Notes: a model not told the origin generated them from the sequence alone. A DNA stretch of 64,000 bases from Sparassis latifolia (GCA_018466975.1 CM031555.1:1798001-1862000); one strand, 5' to 3'; positions 10,430-22,300 are shown, counted from the stretch's first letter. A program made the numbers and translations.

Positions 10430-11235
10430 GCTACTTGGCTGAAGCCAAAGTGTGGAGAATCCTATATAGGATACAAATTTCAAGAGTCTCAGCCGAGACC
10501 ATTATTTTCAAAAACCCTATATAGTGTATCCTTGGCCAATGCCATATTTCAGAAGACCCTATATAGAATAGAAATTCTACTACCTTTGGCCAAGGCCAAC
10601 ATTTCTGCAAGAACTATATAGTGTATATTCAGCCAAGGCCAAAATTCAGATCTCTCTATATAGGTTAAATTTTGATGACTCCTGGCTGAGGCCACCATTT
10701 CCACAAGAACTACATAGGATATCTGTAGCCGAGGCCAAATTTCAGACAATCCTATATAGAATGCAAATTTCTTGACCCTTGGCCGCAGGCACTATTTCCA
10801 CAAAAATCTATATAGTGTACCCTTGGTCACAGCCAAATTTCAGGAAATGCTATATAGGATCAAAATTTCATGTGCCTTGGCCGAGTAGAACATTTACACA
10901 AAGATTCTATATAGGTCCACTTGGCCAAGCCCAACTGTCTGCAAACTCTATATAGGATTGGAATTTTATGACTCTTGGCCAATGGCACTATTTCAGCTAC
11001 AATCTATATAGAAAAATGGCGGCTGACCCCAAAATGCCCGACAACCTATATAGACTTTAAACTGCACCTCCCTTGGCTAACTCCCAAATATGCGACTCAG
11101 CCTATATAGCCTACTTATCTTGGCCAACCCTATATCTCCATCCTATATTATATTCTTGGCCAACACTCAGTTTTATGAAAATTTACACAAAATATTCCAC
11201 CTCGGTTATATGGACATTTGGGTATATATTGGCTG
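10430..11235 (-). repeat. Right long terminal inverted repeat
   Basis: This is the inverse copy of the 4284-5010 arm, with the same CTATATAG/GGCCAAG rhythm and the same order of unit variants. Identity is highest in the outer 250 bases and falls inward. Confidence 0.7.
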
Positions 11236-12510
11236 AATGGGCTCGAACTCATCTACCTGTAAATGCCATTGCAGGGTCATCTTGCATTGACACTCTTATG
11301 TTGCCAACTCACCACGAGAATTAGTGTATGGCATGGGTATTACTAACCCACATGGGTTGTAAGTATGGGTATCCATGGGTATGGGTGTGGGTCAGCAGTG
11401 AGTAACCCATGGAAACCCATGGGCCATCTTATGAGTTTGTTGTAAACATAGGGTTCCAGCAGTGTGGTGGTGGCATAACTGCATTGTACCTCTATGAGGT
11501 AATTCAAACCTGGTATCACACATAGCTCAGAAGACCCATCTCATCACTCTGAACACATGGCAGGTGATGACACAAAGACATGCATACTACTATTGTACTA
11601 TGACTCCCACACTGCAATCCATGGGATACCCATGATGGGTCTTGACCCATACAGACCCATAGCTGACCCATACCCAACCCACAGAAAAGCCATACCCATG
11701 TGATGTGGGTATACCTTGTCAGACCCATGGAATACCCATGCTAGACACTAACGAGAATGCCATCACAGTGCCTTCATGATTGGGACCTGACATTAGCCCA
11801 TGTCCCAGTCCCAGTCATCAGCATCAATGGAAACCTGTGCTGAACATGCCATCAAAATGTATGCACATCATGACAGCCGAGCTCTCACAAACACAGTCAG
11901 GGTCCTTTTTTGTTTCAAAAGCATCAATGACATCAGCCCAGATGATTCCACCACCAGTCTATAAAGCCCTTTCACCTCTCCCAGCACCCAACTGGAGTTT
12001 GCTAAAGCCTCCTCTTGCATCACTATGTACAAATTTAGCACATGCGAAGTGATAACTGGATGTGCAAGAAGAGATAAATGCTGCATAAAATGCACAGCTG
12101 GTCATACAAAATCTCACACTGGTGAAGATAAATCAAGCGCTCCACAATAAAGAGACCAAGAAAAAGTTGGACAAATCCAAGCTCTTCGTTGAGAGTAAAG
12201 GATGACATCTCACTGCTCAAGGTGCAATTGATGAATTGGCTTGCCATCAGAATGAGAAGGAAAACAAGGAGTTATGCAAGAAGGCAAGTAAAACTGCCCG
12301 AGACACAAAGAAGGCAAATCGTGCAGCACAGGATGCTCAATAGAAGAAGATGCTTGGCAAACACCAGGAAGCACTGGAACTCTGGAAGGCTGAATGTGAA
12401 AAGCTCTCTGCAAGCAGTGCATGCAAGAAGGATCTTCCGAAGCATCCTCCGAAACCCAAGAAACTGAAGCCGCAGACAGCAGTCAATGCCGAGGATGAAT
12501 CAGTGCCAGG
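11236..12510 (+). pseudogene. Pogo/Fot1-type transposase, 3' part, decayed
   Basis: After the 7-kb insertion the C-terminal portion of the pogo-type transposase resumes: a Pro/Ser-rich linker, then SQTQSGSFFVSKASMTSAQ near 11876, then a Lys-rich coiled-coil-like tail (about 12185-12500) ending in a K-P-K-K-L-K cluster. Several frame changes are needed. It is further interrupted by the hAT MITE at 11322-11750. Together with 2750-4260 it accounts for one transposase gene. Confidence 0.65.
11322..11750. mobile_element. hAT-like MITE with perfect 8-bp target duplication
   Basis: The terminal repeats are TAGTGTATGGCATGGGTATT (left) and, reverse-complemented, TAGTGTCTAGCATGGGTATT (right), 18 of 20 identical. 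The element is flanked by ACGAGAAT at 11314-11321 and again at 11751-11758, an exact 8-bp duplication as expected for hAT insertion. The interior is dense in ATGGGT/ACCCAT words and has no coding capacity. It interrupts the 3' part of the pogo-type transposase. Confidence 0.85.
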
Positions 12511-13371
12511 GGTATCAATGTTGATGAGGAAAGTTCTGAGAGTGGGTCAGAATCAGATGGGTAAAGGGCATGTAGTAGTTGGATGGCACTGTAGAACATC
12601 ACAAAAACAACAAAGATGCTTGACAAGTTCAAAAGCGACGGTGTGCTCGAGATTTGAGTTGACAGTGTCGGAGGGCGTGCGCTGCATGACACGCACTTCA
12701 GAGTGATTGTGCCAGATGTCACTGATGTCACATTTCCATCACGGGTGTGAAAAGGAACACTTTTCCGTGACATTTGACTTGCGACGAGTTTATTCAAAGT
12801 ATCTTCTTTCATCCACCGGTTTCAAAAATTCAAGTAGACAGAAAGTCCCTAAAGATATTTTTATAACTTTGTATGAAATATGGAGGCACAGAAATATGAT
12901 GTGGAAGAGCTACACGAGAAGGTACAGTTTGGTGTGAAAAGGACTGCCGGTACACTGTAATGTGTGGATAATTTAGGTCAAAAAGTGGATCGAACTACTC
13001 ACAGCACAAAACTGCAGATTATGGATGGGGAGAAATTTTAGAGACTCTGAGATTCTGTCGCATTATCCATACATTATGACATCCTGAGATTGTCTTTCAT
13101 TTTGCATCGCGTGAAATGTCGAAAAATGTATATTTTCTATGATTGTGACTTTCATCCAGGATTTGGCATGAGCTTTCCCGACACGTGGTCATACGCGTAT
13201 ACGCGTAGCATGCGTCGATGTCGCGCATGAGTCCCCATACTAGACAACACCGACAGTGTGACTATATGCGCCCCCACTGCTTTTCTTTCATAGACCTCTG
13301 ATTACATCTGGTACTCTGAATAGTGACCAGTTGCGGGTGGACGAAAAGATTGTCTAGCTTTCTCGACTCCG
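12511..13371. other. Intergenic transition from repeat island to CACTA element
   Basis: No gene was recognised. CpG content rises sharply from about 13150 onward. The left terminus of the CACTA element that follows probably lies in this stretch, but a clear CACTA end was not identified. Confidence 0.4.
13192..13207. promoter_or_regulatory. Palindrome with two ACGCGT (MCB-like) boxes
   Basis: TACGCGTATACGCGTA is a perfect 16-bp palindrome containing two ACGCGT hexamers, the MluI cell-cycle box recognised by MBF in yeasts. An E-box CACGTG lies about 10 bases upstream. The site is about 165 bases before the transposase start. A regulatory role is inference. Confidence 0.35.
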
Positions 13372-16300
13372 ATGGCCCCCACACTGCGCATACAATGTCG
13401 TTGTGCACAGTGCAGCAAGAGCACCGATGGGTATGAGTTTCAGACCAAACAAGTCTGTGCTAAGCACTTGAAGTTATATGGGCTACCTTGTCCTGCACCT
13501 GGGGTGTCACTTCCTTCCATCTCCCAACCCTTACTGGCAACTACTCGAAACAATGTTGCCTTGCTTCCTCTGGCTTCTGCATCCAGATCAAATGATGTTC
13601 AAGACTCTGGCCGAGTAAAGGTGCTATCACTTCCTCGGAGATGTTCTCTAACTGCGATTTATAGCCGAGCGCTTCTCACGGACATGGTGCGGACTTTGGC
13701 GACCTGGGAGATGCTGCCATGAACTTTCCTGGTGTTGATCTAGAGGTGCACGCTATGCCTTCGCAAACCCCATCTCCTTTTCCTGAACCCATCCTGGAGC
13801 CTCTGTCTCAGCTTGACAATCATCCTGGAGGCGACTATCGCAAAGTCGAGCCGCCCTCAGTTGGTACTCCTGGTTTAGACCGAGATCAAGATGAGCTGCC
13901 ACACATCTCCATCCCGGCTTTCAATGAAGAGTCTTGCATTCGTATGGCATACCTGCATGCAGTAATGGGTAACACGTTTGAGAATTTGACATGGAAAGCT
14001 GCGACACAACAACTAAACTGGTCACTTGATTGTCTGGATGCACAAGCTGGCGAACTTCCTATCAACCCTCAGCCAGCTCGGACTTTGGCTACTGCTAGGC
14101 AACGTCTTGGCATTGATCCAGATGCATGGATCATACAGTATGCCATCTGCCCAGTCTGTTGGAAGCACCACACTCTGAACGAACTGAAAGAGCTCGCATC
14201 ACCGGACTGCACTGTTCCTGGATGCTCGGGTAAAATTTATGTTGAAGTTCTTGACTCCAGCGGTAGGACCCGACGCGATCCCATCAAGATTAACCCACAA
14301 GTCTCCATCGTCGAGAGCATCCGGCGTATGATGATGCACCCAGGTTTTGCAAGATCGCTGTGCGATTTTTGTAGCCATCAAGCCGGACGCAACAATGATG
14401 AAGACTATCAAATGGAGGACATCTACGATGGGGACATGCTGTTCAAGCTGCAAACTGGTACCGTCGAGAAGTTAACTCCATGGGTACTGTTCGTGATCGA
14501 CTGTGCGAGAATGGTGCAAATGCAACAAAGCTTGTTAGCCATCGCTATGGACTAGCGCTCTCCATGAATCTTGACTGGTGAGTTCATACATAAATGTCCT
14601 AGGATATATACTATGCTGAACTTGTTGATAGGTTCGGTCTTCTCTCTGGATGACCACATTCAACGGGTCCAATCTATCTTGTGATCAACAACCTTCCACG
14701 TGAGCTTCGGTACCTTCAGCTTAACGTAATTTGCCTTGCAGTTCTACCCGGTCCTGGTGAGCCAAACCAACAGCAGCTTAATCATGCGCTGGAGCCAGGC
14801 ATCAAGGAAATGATTAGCCTTCACAACGGTGATGCTGAACTTTGTCTGTTTTTGAGAGCATTCAATGAACAAATCATTTTTAATCAGGCATTGAGATGCG
14901 TGTTCATGATCAAGATTCTGCGAAAGTCTACGCCAACTTTCTCTGCAATAACTGCGACACCCCTGCCGCTCGCAAGGTTAGCGGCACTGCAGGACACAAT
15001 CATGATTTTCACCCCTGCCTTTATTGCGACATCGATATCCTGGACATCAACAAATCCAGTGGCTACGATAATTGTTTGCAGTTTTGTACCAACTACATAT
15101 GATTTGTCACTACTGATGAGCGAGTTTCAGCTCGGGAAGCGAAAGACGACTACAAAATGCTGAAACACGCATTCTCTGCAAAAGGGGTCAATGTTCGTCG
15201 CGAGAGTGCAATCCTCTGAGATCATGGGGTTCGCTGGAGCATTATGAACTTGCTCGCTGGCTGGCTTCCTTCGTCCCAGACGGTTCTTGACTTCATGCAT
15301 GCAGTATTTTTAGGTGCTTTTATACTCATCAATCTTACTGTTCTAATCACTTATATACACACTAGGAATCATTGCCCATCTATTTCTCGATGTACTCTTC
15401 AAAGGGTACATGTTCTCTGGCACTGGAGATGATGAGTCCCCAAAACAGAAGTTCGAAGATACAGTGAACTCGGTTCACTAGCCCAGTCATGTTAACCGAC
15501 TCCCAAAGAATGTGAGTTTGTTGCTGTGATGCGCTCATCTGTTCACCTTCCCGCTCTACAGCTGGGTGAGAATCAGTCCTTGAAAAAGGCGGACGAGTGG
15601 CGCTGTCTCCTTACCATCACACCAGTTCTCCTATGGGTATGCTGGAAGGATGAACATGATCGCATTCCGAACATCGAGCCAACTATCCCGCCTAATGCAA
15701 AAACACGACCAACACATTCTCGAAACTGCAAGGCGCTCTACTTTGCCATTCTTTTACTATGTGCTGGTGTCTGTATGCTCGTGTCGCGCAAGATCTCCAT
15801 GTCACAAGCACGTATTGGTCAAGACTTTCTAACACAATACAACCGCACTCTGCAGCAGCTGGGCATCGACCTGACTATTAACAACCATCTGTCGACACAT
15901 TTTGCAAAGTTTATCAAGCTCTATGGGCCCGTATATGGCTGGTGGTTATTTCCATTCGAGCGCTTCAATGGGATGTTCGAGAAAGTCAATACCAATGGCC
16001 ACGATGGTGGTCGCATGGAACTCACGTTGATGCGATATTGGGTTCGATGCCATCTAATCTACGAATATCTACTTGCTCTGCCTGCGAACGCTTATACAAA
16101 AGAGCGTGAGTACATCGAGGCAGTCATCAAGTCGGAAGGACGCAGTGAACGTGGAGGTATGATGATGGAGCTTGCTATCTATCGCAGTGAGGCGACCACA
16201 GGTATTCAATATCATTGTCATTCTTTGCAAGGCACATTTAATTGTTGTCACCTGCAGATCGAGTCAAACTGCCCAGAGTACTGGGGAAGCATATCAATCT

Positions 16301-16995
16301 GCGCATTTTTCTTGGTCCAGGAACTGGCGGTATCTACTGCCTTGCTCTCGACTATTGTCAACGCTTATATCCAGATCTTCATCTTATCGACAACCTTTCG
16401 CTTGGTCACGGAACAGCTTTTGTTGCGACCCGAGTGGCCTGCATGTTAACTTACATCCGTAAGGACGGTATATGCTATGGTTCAGATTCAAACAAGCGCA
16501 CTAAAGCAGATCGCTATGCATTTATTGTGGATAAAAACACAAATGAGTGTTGCCCCATCAAGATCGCAGCCCTTTTGGGTATCAAGGTCGCAGAAAAGGC
16601 ACCGCACGTTTGTGTGGTCATTCGTCGGATGGTCTCAGATGAGGATATTCCCCCATTCCCATGGTGCACGTAGTCTGTCCAATCAATCTTCTCAGCTCAT
16701 TGATAATATGCTGACCGATGTTTTTTTAGTTCGGATCTCCTCGGGATTCACGTGTCCTATGCCAACCGCTTCCACGGTTACGAGATTGTACCTGCGGTAG
16801 CACTCGACGCACCTCTTGCACTCATTCCGATCCATTCTGAGCGCATGGGACAAGAACTATGGGCCTCTATTTCATTTGATCATGTACGTCGAAGCTACAG
16901 CATTACAGACTCATTCTCATACTGACGGCACAATTGTACAATGGAACAAGACGGGAAATGAGCTGGAGGTTATGGACGACGACGATGAGGTGTAG
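13372..16995 (+). pseudogene. CACTA-type transposase (tnp2 family), decayed
   Basis: Joined frames give a basidiomycete tnp2-family (Transposase_21-like) protein. Landmarks are an N-terminal Cys-rich segment CRCAQC (13400), RYGLALSMNLDW (14550), NLPRELRYL and PGPGEPNQQQLNHALEP (14690-14800), CNNCDTPAARKVSG (14940), YGPVYGWWLFPFERFNG (15930) and a C-terminal domain ending MDDDDEV near 16995. Introns of about 50 nt fit at 13615-13664, 14579-14632, 15311-15364, 15511-15560 and others. It is inactive: a 26-nt frame-shifting insertion lies near 14458-14484, and stops occur at 14651 (TGA), 15100 (TGA), 15217 (TGA) and 15479 (TAG). All four stops are consistent with CGA to TGA or TGG to TGA/TAG changes. 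A second element gene converges from the right. Confidence 0.85.
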
Positions 16996-17056
16996 CTGGC
17001 GAAGGGGTAAGATGACAAATGGCAATGTATGTGCAGAATTGGAGACAGGTTCGACG

Positions 17057-18729
17057 CTAATCATCAAAGTACAGGTCATCGTCGTCGTCCTCGGCAGCGT
17101 TTTGACCTTTGCCCGCATCCCCTCCAGTGCTCACCTTCACTATCTTTCCCTTCCCTTTCTTCTTCGCCACCTTCTGCTTCGATGATCCTTCTCCCTTATC
17201 CTGTGCATTTTCAGCGAGGCGCGCTTTCTTGTTCTTCACAATCACAGCCTTCTCTTCTCTCATTCGCTTCTGCTTCTCCAAAGTCTCTTCCGGATCTTCA
17301 TCATCGCCCCATGCCCTGCCACTGTTCACGATACGACTCTCAACATCATATTGCTGGTTCGTCTCGACTGCCAACCAGTGCGGGTCAATCATCCACCGTC
17401 ACGCTTTGTTCTTGAGGAGCTTGGACACCTTTGGCGGCTCATCGATGGTCTCTACTGCCTTGATGCGTGGGATGTACTTGCTCGATGGCGTGGGATCCCG
17501 AGCGGCATCAATCTCTCTGAAGAGATCAATCAACTGTTGTATATGATAATCAGCCTCGGAACCATGTGCCCTCAGCGACATGCTTACCACTTGGCTCCGG
17601 TATGTGGGAGCCTTTGATATATAACGCCCGGTGAACTCTCCCTTCTCATTTAGCTCGTCCTCATCGTCGGACATCAAGCTGTCTGTGAACGCGGCATCAT
17701 ACTTGGGGTCATGCCACATTGATTCCTTCGGCAGATGTGCACGTTTGCGCTCGCGAACCTGAAGTTTCTGCATCGGTATGTGAGCTTATGGAGAATAAAC
17801 TCATTAAATTATATCACGTACACCCTTAGCGCGGCTGGTCCTATGCGATGGCTTCTTCTGACCTCTGGCTGGCAACTTCGAGTTCGCCTCTTCACTCGGC
17901 AACACATCAATCCCATCAATCTCTATCTGCGCAGTCACCGATCGCCCACGTCCTTCAATCTTATGTGCGTCGCGCAAGGCTTTTTGCAGTGCCAGAAACT
18001 TCTTCTTGACACTATCCTCGACATCAACTCTTCCGAGTGCTCGAACAGCCTTTACAGCGGTGGGTACAAGCTCACCACCTTGCTGCATGATCATTCTAAC
18101 CAGGGTGCTGATGTTTTCAAAGTTCTCGACTGCATCCCACCCGAGATCCCAGCGGAAGCGCATCAGCTCAGTCTTGGTCGCGGGGTCAATCGGTAAAGGC
18201 TCTCCATCCTTCGGCCACCATGGCAGGCTCGTCGGTTTGAGGTTTGGAATGCCCATGCGAGTCTGAAAGGCCTGGCGAACGAGTTCCTACGTTTTCCGAG
18301 TAAGTGCATCATCACATTCATGTGAAATCTATCACTGACTCGGTATGAAGTGTCCTTCAATGCGGCGACGCTGTCTTCAATCCGCCTCTTCTCCTTTTCG
18401 TCAAGCACCTCGTCATCGGAGTCCGAACCCTCTGCACTACCATTCGACTCATCAGACGAGACGCAACGCTCCTGAAGGTCGGCGACTAGCGTCTGCAGCC
18501 CCGAGATCAAGTCAGCCTGCTTGTCCAGCCGCTCCGACACTGCAGTGTAGCGAGCACTATAGGTATGCAGTAACTTCTTCGTTTCTTCTAGCTCTGCCTG
18601 CAGCATAACCTTCTCCTCCTCCAGGAGTTCAAGCCGCATCTGGTGGTTGGAGACCTGCGCAACGAGCGCAGCCGTCTTCGCCCTTTTCACAGTTACCCCT
18701 TGCTCGCCGTTAGCCGGTTCATCCGCCAT
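17057..18729 (-). pseudogene. CACTA-companion gene, coiled coil, one premature TGA
   Basis: Exons (descending) 18340-18729, 17822-18286, 17588-17767 and 17057-17533, all in phase 0, with GTCAGT/GTACGT/GTAAGC donors. The full frame would be about 502 residues but is broken by TGA at 17399-17401, between KLLKNKA and RWMIDPHWLA, leaving 389 residues. The frame continues unchanged after the stop, so one CGA to TGA change explains it. Features: a Leu/Glu-rich coiled coil (residues about 25-90), an acidic Ser/Asp patch (about 100-115), and a Lys-rich tail ending DDDDDLYFDD. An upstream ATG at 18879 would add 50 residues. No domain was recognised. Its position, converging on the tnp2 gene 60 bases away, suggests the second gene of the same transposon. 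Confidence 0.6.
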
Positions 18730-19397
18730 GCTGGTGTCGATATGTGCAAGACCGAGTAGAGTTGCTGCGTCAGAGGCTGAGGACAGACGGGCAGTCGTTT
18801 GCATGGGGCGAAAGGTCTGCTTACTCCCGACCGCGATATGATGCCTTGATCCATGTTCTCGCCCATCATCCGTGTGCACTGAGCGCTTGCGCGCGACATG
18901 ACATTAGTTAACCTAATCCATCGTGATTTATATGCTTCACTGCGGGATTGACAGATGAATTGCTACATCAATCAGGGAGCACGGAATAGCTAGCTAGGGG
19001 ACGGGTGGTAGCTGGGGGTGGTGCAGGCTCCCTGGAGCGGTTATGATATGTTCGTCAAAATGTTCGCAAAAATGTTCAGTATAATGATAGCAAAATGATC
19101 CAAAGATTTGTAATACTCTGTACATTCTCGAGCTTGAGTATCTACAGAAGAATCGTGCAGGAATGATCGAAAACTTGACATTCTTCTCGGATTTCACCGA
19201 CGTCAAAATCCGGGGCGTTGTGCTGTGACTTATGCCAGGGTCCTGAATCACGCTTTCTTGGAGCCACTCGGTCACGTGGAGGAAACGCGATTTCAACGCA
19301 GTACTTGCTCCGCTGTCTCCTCGAGCGCAATCCATATCGCCTCCTTCACGATCAACTGGCTGCATGCTACAATCTCGTTCCCTACATCTGACTGGTA
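18730..19397. other. Intergenic; probable right end of the CACTA element
   Basis: No gene. This stretch separates the minus-strand companion gene from the plus-strand gene at 19398 and should contain the element border. No CACTA-like terminal word paired with the left side was found by eye. Confidence 0.35.
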
Positions 19398-22300
19398 ATG
19401 GCAGAAGTTGGCTCTCCGCGCTCGTGTGCGAGTTCTGTTGAAGATGATAGTGACGCTGTCAACACCGATTCCGCGAGGGTTTACTTTGGACCTCTCCAAT
19501 CACCCGAGAAGAAATTCGCACCTCATGCGAAGCTACGTACTCCCCTGAGAAGATCGGCCAGGTTTTCTCATATACCTGTCAAATCGCTCCTCCTCTGTGG
19601 ATCGAGCGACGAGGAAGATTTGCACCCTGACGAGGGTAAGCGGTCGCCAGAGGTCTCGGATCCTGACGGTGCGTTCGGCGTATTCTGTTAGTATTTGCTG
19701 GATGAATTAACAGGAACAGAGTCGATGTTTTACACCGATTCTGCTCACATTGAGCCCGTAACTACACCCTCTGAACCTCATCAAGTTACAACGACGGAAG
19801 ATTCGGTAGCAGAACCGGCGCGAAGGTCTGCCGTGTTATCTGACATTGGAGGAGTTGACCCATGCTCTGCTGAAAGACCGCGAGATGGGCAAGAGATAGT
19901 CGATGAAGGAGGTCAGTCCGGCTTGATGTCTCGGGAGGGTACGCCCATGCACGATGATGCTCCGCCAGATGGTGAGCCTGTTTCGATGCGGTGCGATCGC
20001 TGACCCAAAAATATAGAATATGCCGTGTTAGAACCCTCATCCTTGTTGGCTAGCAAGATATTGCGCGCACATGACAACCCCTCACCTCCACCAAACCTTC
20101 CAGACATCGGACATTACAGAAGTATTTCACCCGTACGTGACCACGTTTGCTGCTACATCATGCACTCCATTAATTAGGTGAGATATATACAGGATTCTCA
20201 TATTCCAGTGACCTACGACAACGCCTCTCAACAAGATCTCATCAACTTCAATTCTTTCTCATTTACCTCAACATCTCCTCACCCTATTACCGCACGTGCG
20301 GACACTGAATACCATCCTACTCTAACAACCGTGGATGATTTGCTTGCTCTGTCTCCAGTTCCCAACCCAGATACGACCGACGTCAACCGAGAGACCACCG
20401 CGTCTGTTGACGAAGAGGATCAAGTATTAGTGGAACTCTCTCGCGATGACTCTGAGCCTGTTCCATACTTGCATGATGCTGTACCCATACCTGAAGCTGT
20501 GCCAGACCCTGTCACACCTGTGCGACGGTCTTCGCAGCGGCAGCGAAGCCGTAGTCCACTTGTACCACAGGAAGCTTCTCTACAAGACAAGCAAGGATCT
20601 GAAAGTAATCTGAAAACCCCAGGCCTTCTCGTCAGGAAAGGAAAGAACAGGGAAGCCACTCGCGAGGAAGGGTCCAGCAAGACCCGGGAAAGTACGGTCG
20701 TAGCGAACGCGCAGGACTTACAGATAATTCTGCTTCAGACATTAATCTCCACTGACACCAAGTCCATTGAGAAGACCAGAGAAGGTGTAACTATGGACAA
20801 CAGTATTGCTAAGGTCGACGAGGACGGTCCCACATTCAAAATAGAGCAGAAAAGGCAGGGCACGCAAGCCTCGTTTGAGCGCGAGCTAGGTTCCTTGTCT
20901 CCAACGTCTGCAGGTCTTTTGATGCAGCTACTTCCTACCGCTTCTCGTTCTTCAGATGGCGATTCTACATCGTCCGTCGCAGTGGAGCCCATATACACAC
21001 TGTCCCCACCCTCGTCGTCTTGTCTCCCCATCTCCTTACCTTCTCAATCCCCTCGATCCCCTTCCCCTACACGTGTCTCCGATACCAAGGGTGGACCTGT
21101 AACCCCGTCTTCCCCGACTTTTCGTACGCCTGCACGCCGGATACCGATTGCGCAAGCCATTGCACAAGGCATGTTATCTGCGCAGAAGCACGGCTCATCA
21201 TCGAGCACCCTCTTTTCGAAGACCACGGCTGGCACCGGCTTTCCGGCCTCTCCTGTTTTCAAGCGGACTGCCCTAGATGATCCTGCCAGGAGTCCTGCGA
21301 AGCGCATCCCGGTTTCAGAGGCGATGGCTATGGCTACTCCCGCAAAAGGTAAGGTGCCTACTCGACTGGGCTCGCCCATGCGTGCATTTTCCAGGGAACG
21401 AAGCAGGTCCGTCGAGCCGAAGCCACCTGTGATTCAGAAACAGCGAGCGAGCTCCGCTGAACCTACCAGACCTATTCTCGCTCTTAAAGTTGGAAGAGAC
21501 GGATTCTTTGCGAAACCACGTTCCTCCGCCTCCGACTCAGATGCGTCAACTAGTACCCCGACAGGAAATAGTTCAAGACCAGAGAGGGCCCGAGTCATAT
21601 TGCCATTCCCCATTGTGGCAGCGCCACTTCTCCAGCCGACGATCCCTGAAGTAGAAGAGAATGATGCTGAGTCTCCCGTACCTCCCGTTGGTACTTCGCG
21701 CCTCCCTCTTCCCAGTCCTTCGAAATCTAGTCCAACGAAACCGAGCTCTAGCCTGAGGCAGCCATCAGCTTCCAGTAGGATCCCACGGATTGGTGCTAAG
21801 CCATATGCAAGGCCAAAAACCCAGGACACAGACGCAGAGAAAGATACAAAGTTAATAGTGTCCGCACGCCGAGCAGCTGGTGCCAGTACAAGTACTAACG
21901 CTGTGGCGGCCACTCGGACAGTCAGTCTACCCACTCGTTTGAAGTCGCCGCTTGTATATTAATCACATTCAACGAGCAGGCCCAGCCCCTCAGAGTCATG
22001 CGCCTTGCTCGTGGCAACGGCAAGAGCGCGGAAGATTACCCCTCCAAACATCTCGCCTCGCCGTCAAGCAAGGTATCAGACCCAACGAATGATAAGCCGG
22101 ATTCGACGATCTCCGCGGCCACTTCCTTGAAGAGGAAAAGAGACTGCGAAAGGTCGAAGGCTTCACCACCGGGCATGCCTATTGTGATGATGAGAAAGGT
22201 CATGTCGGGTATGTTCAGCCACACGTCGAAATCTGCCCCGATTCTTGCTGTGACAATTCCGCCGAACGAACAAGCTCAGGCGGAACCGAGTACTATCAAG

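Larger units (their letters stand above)
4284..11235. mobile_element. 7-kb element with long terminal inverted repeats
   Basis: The first several hundred bases (from 4284, ...CAGCCAATATATACC) are repeated in inverse orientation up to 11235 (...GGTATATATTGGCTG). Encoded peptide frames on the two arms match almost residue for residue (MANSQICDSAYIAYLSWPTL near both ends). The arms are about 0.75-0.8 kb and are built of spaced CTATATAG and GGCCAAG words. The interior holds a KDZ-like transposase remnant, two small TIR elements and eroded frames. It sits inside the coding sequence of the pogo-type transposase. The superfamily is uncertain: long arms with subterminal repeats fit KDZ or Mutator-like elements. 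No clean target duplication was found, although GAACTCA..ACCT occurs on both sides. Confidence 0.7.

Noticed and set aside
17109..17546. Plus-strand frame of 145 codons opposite the CACTA companion gene
   Set aside because: It is the antisense shadow of the minus-strand exons, which have coherent splice sites and phases.
21434..21934. 166-codon minus-strand frame
   Set aside because: It is antisense to a 1.7-kb exon of the disordered-protein gene and shows no domain.
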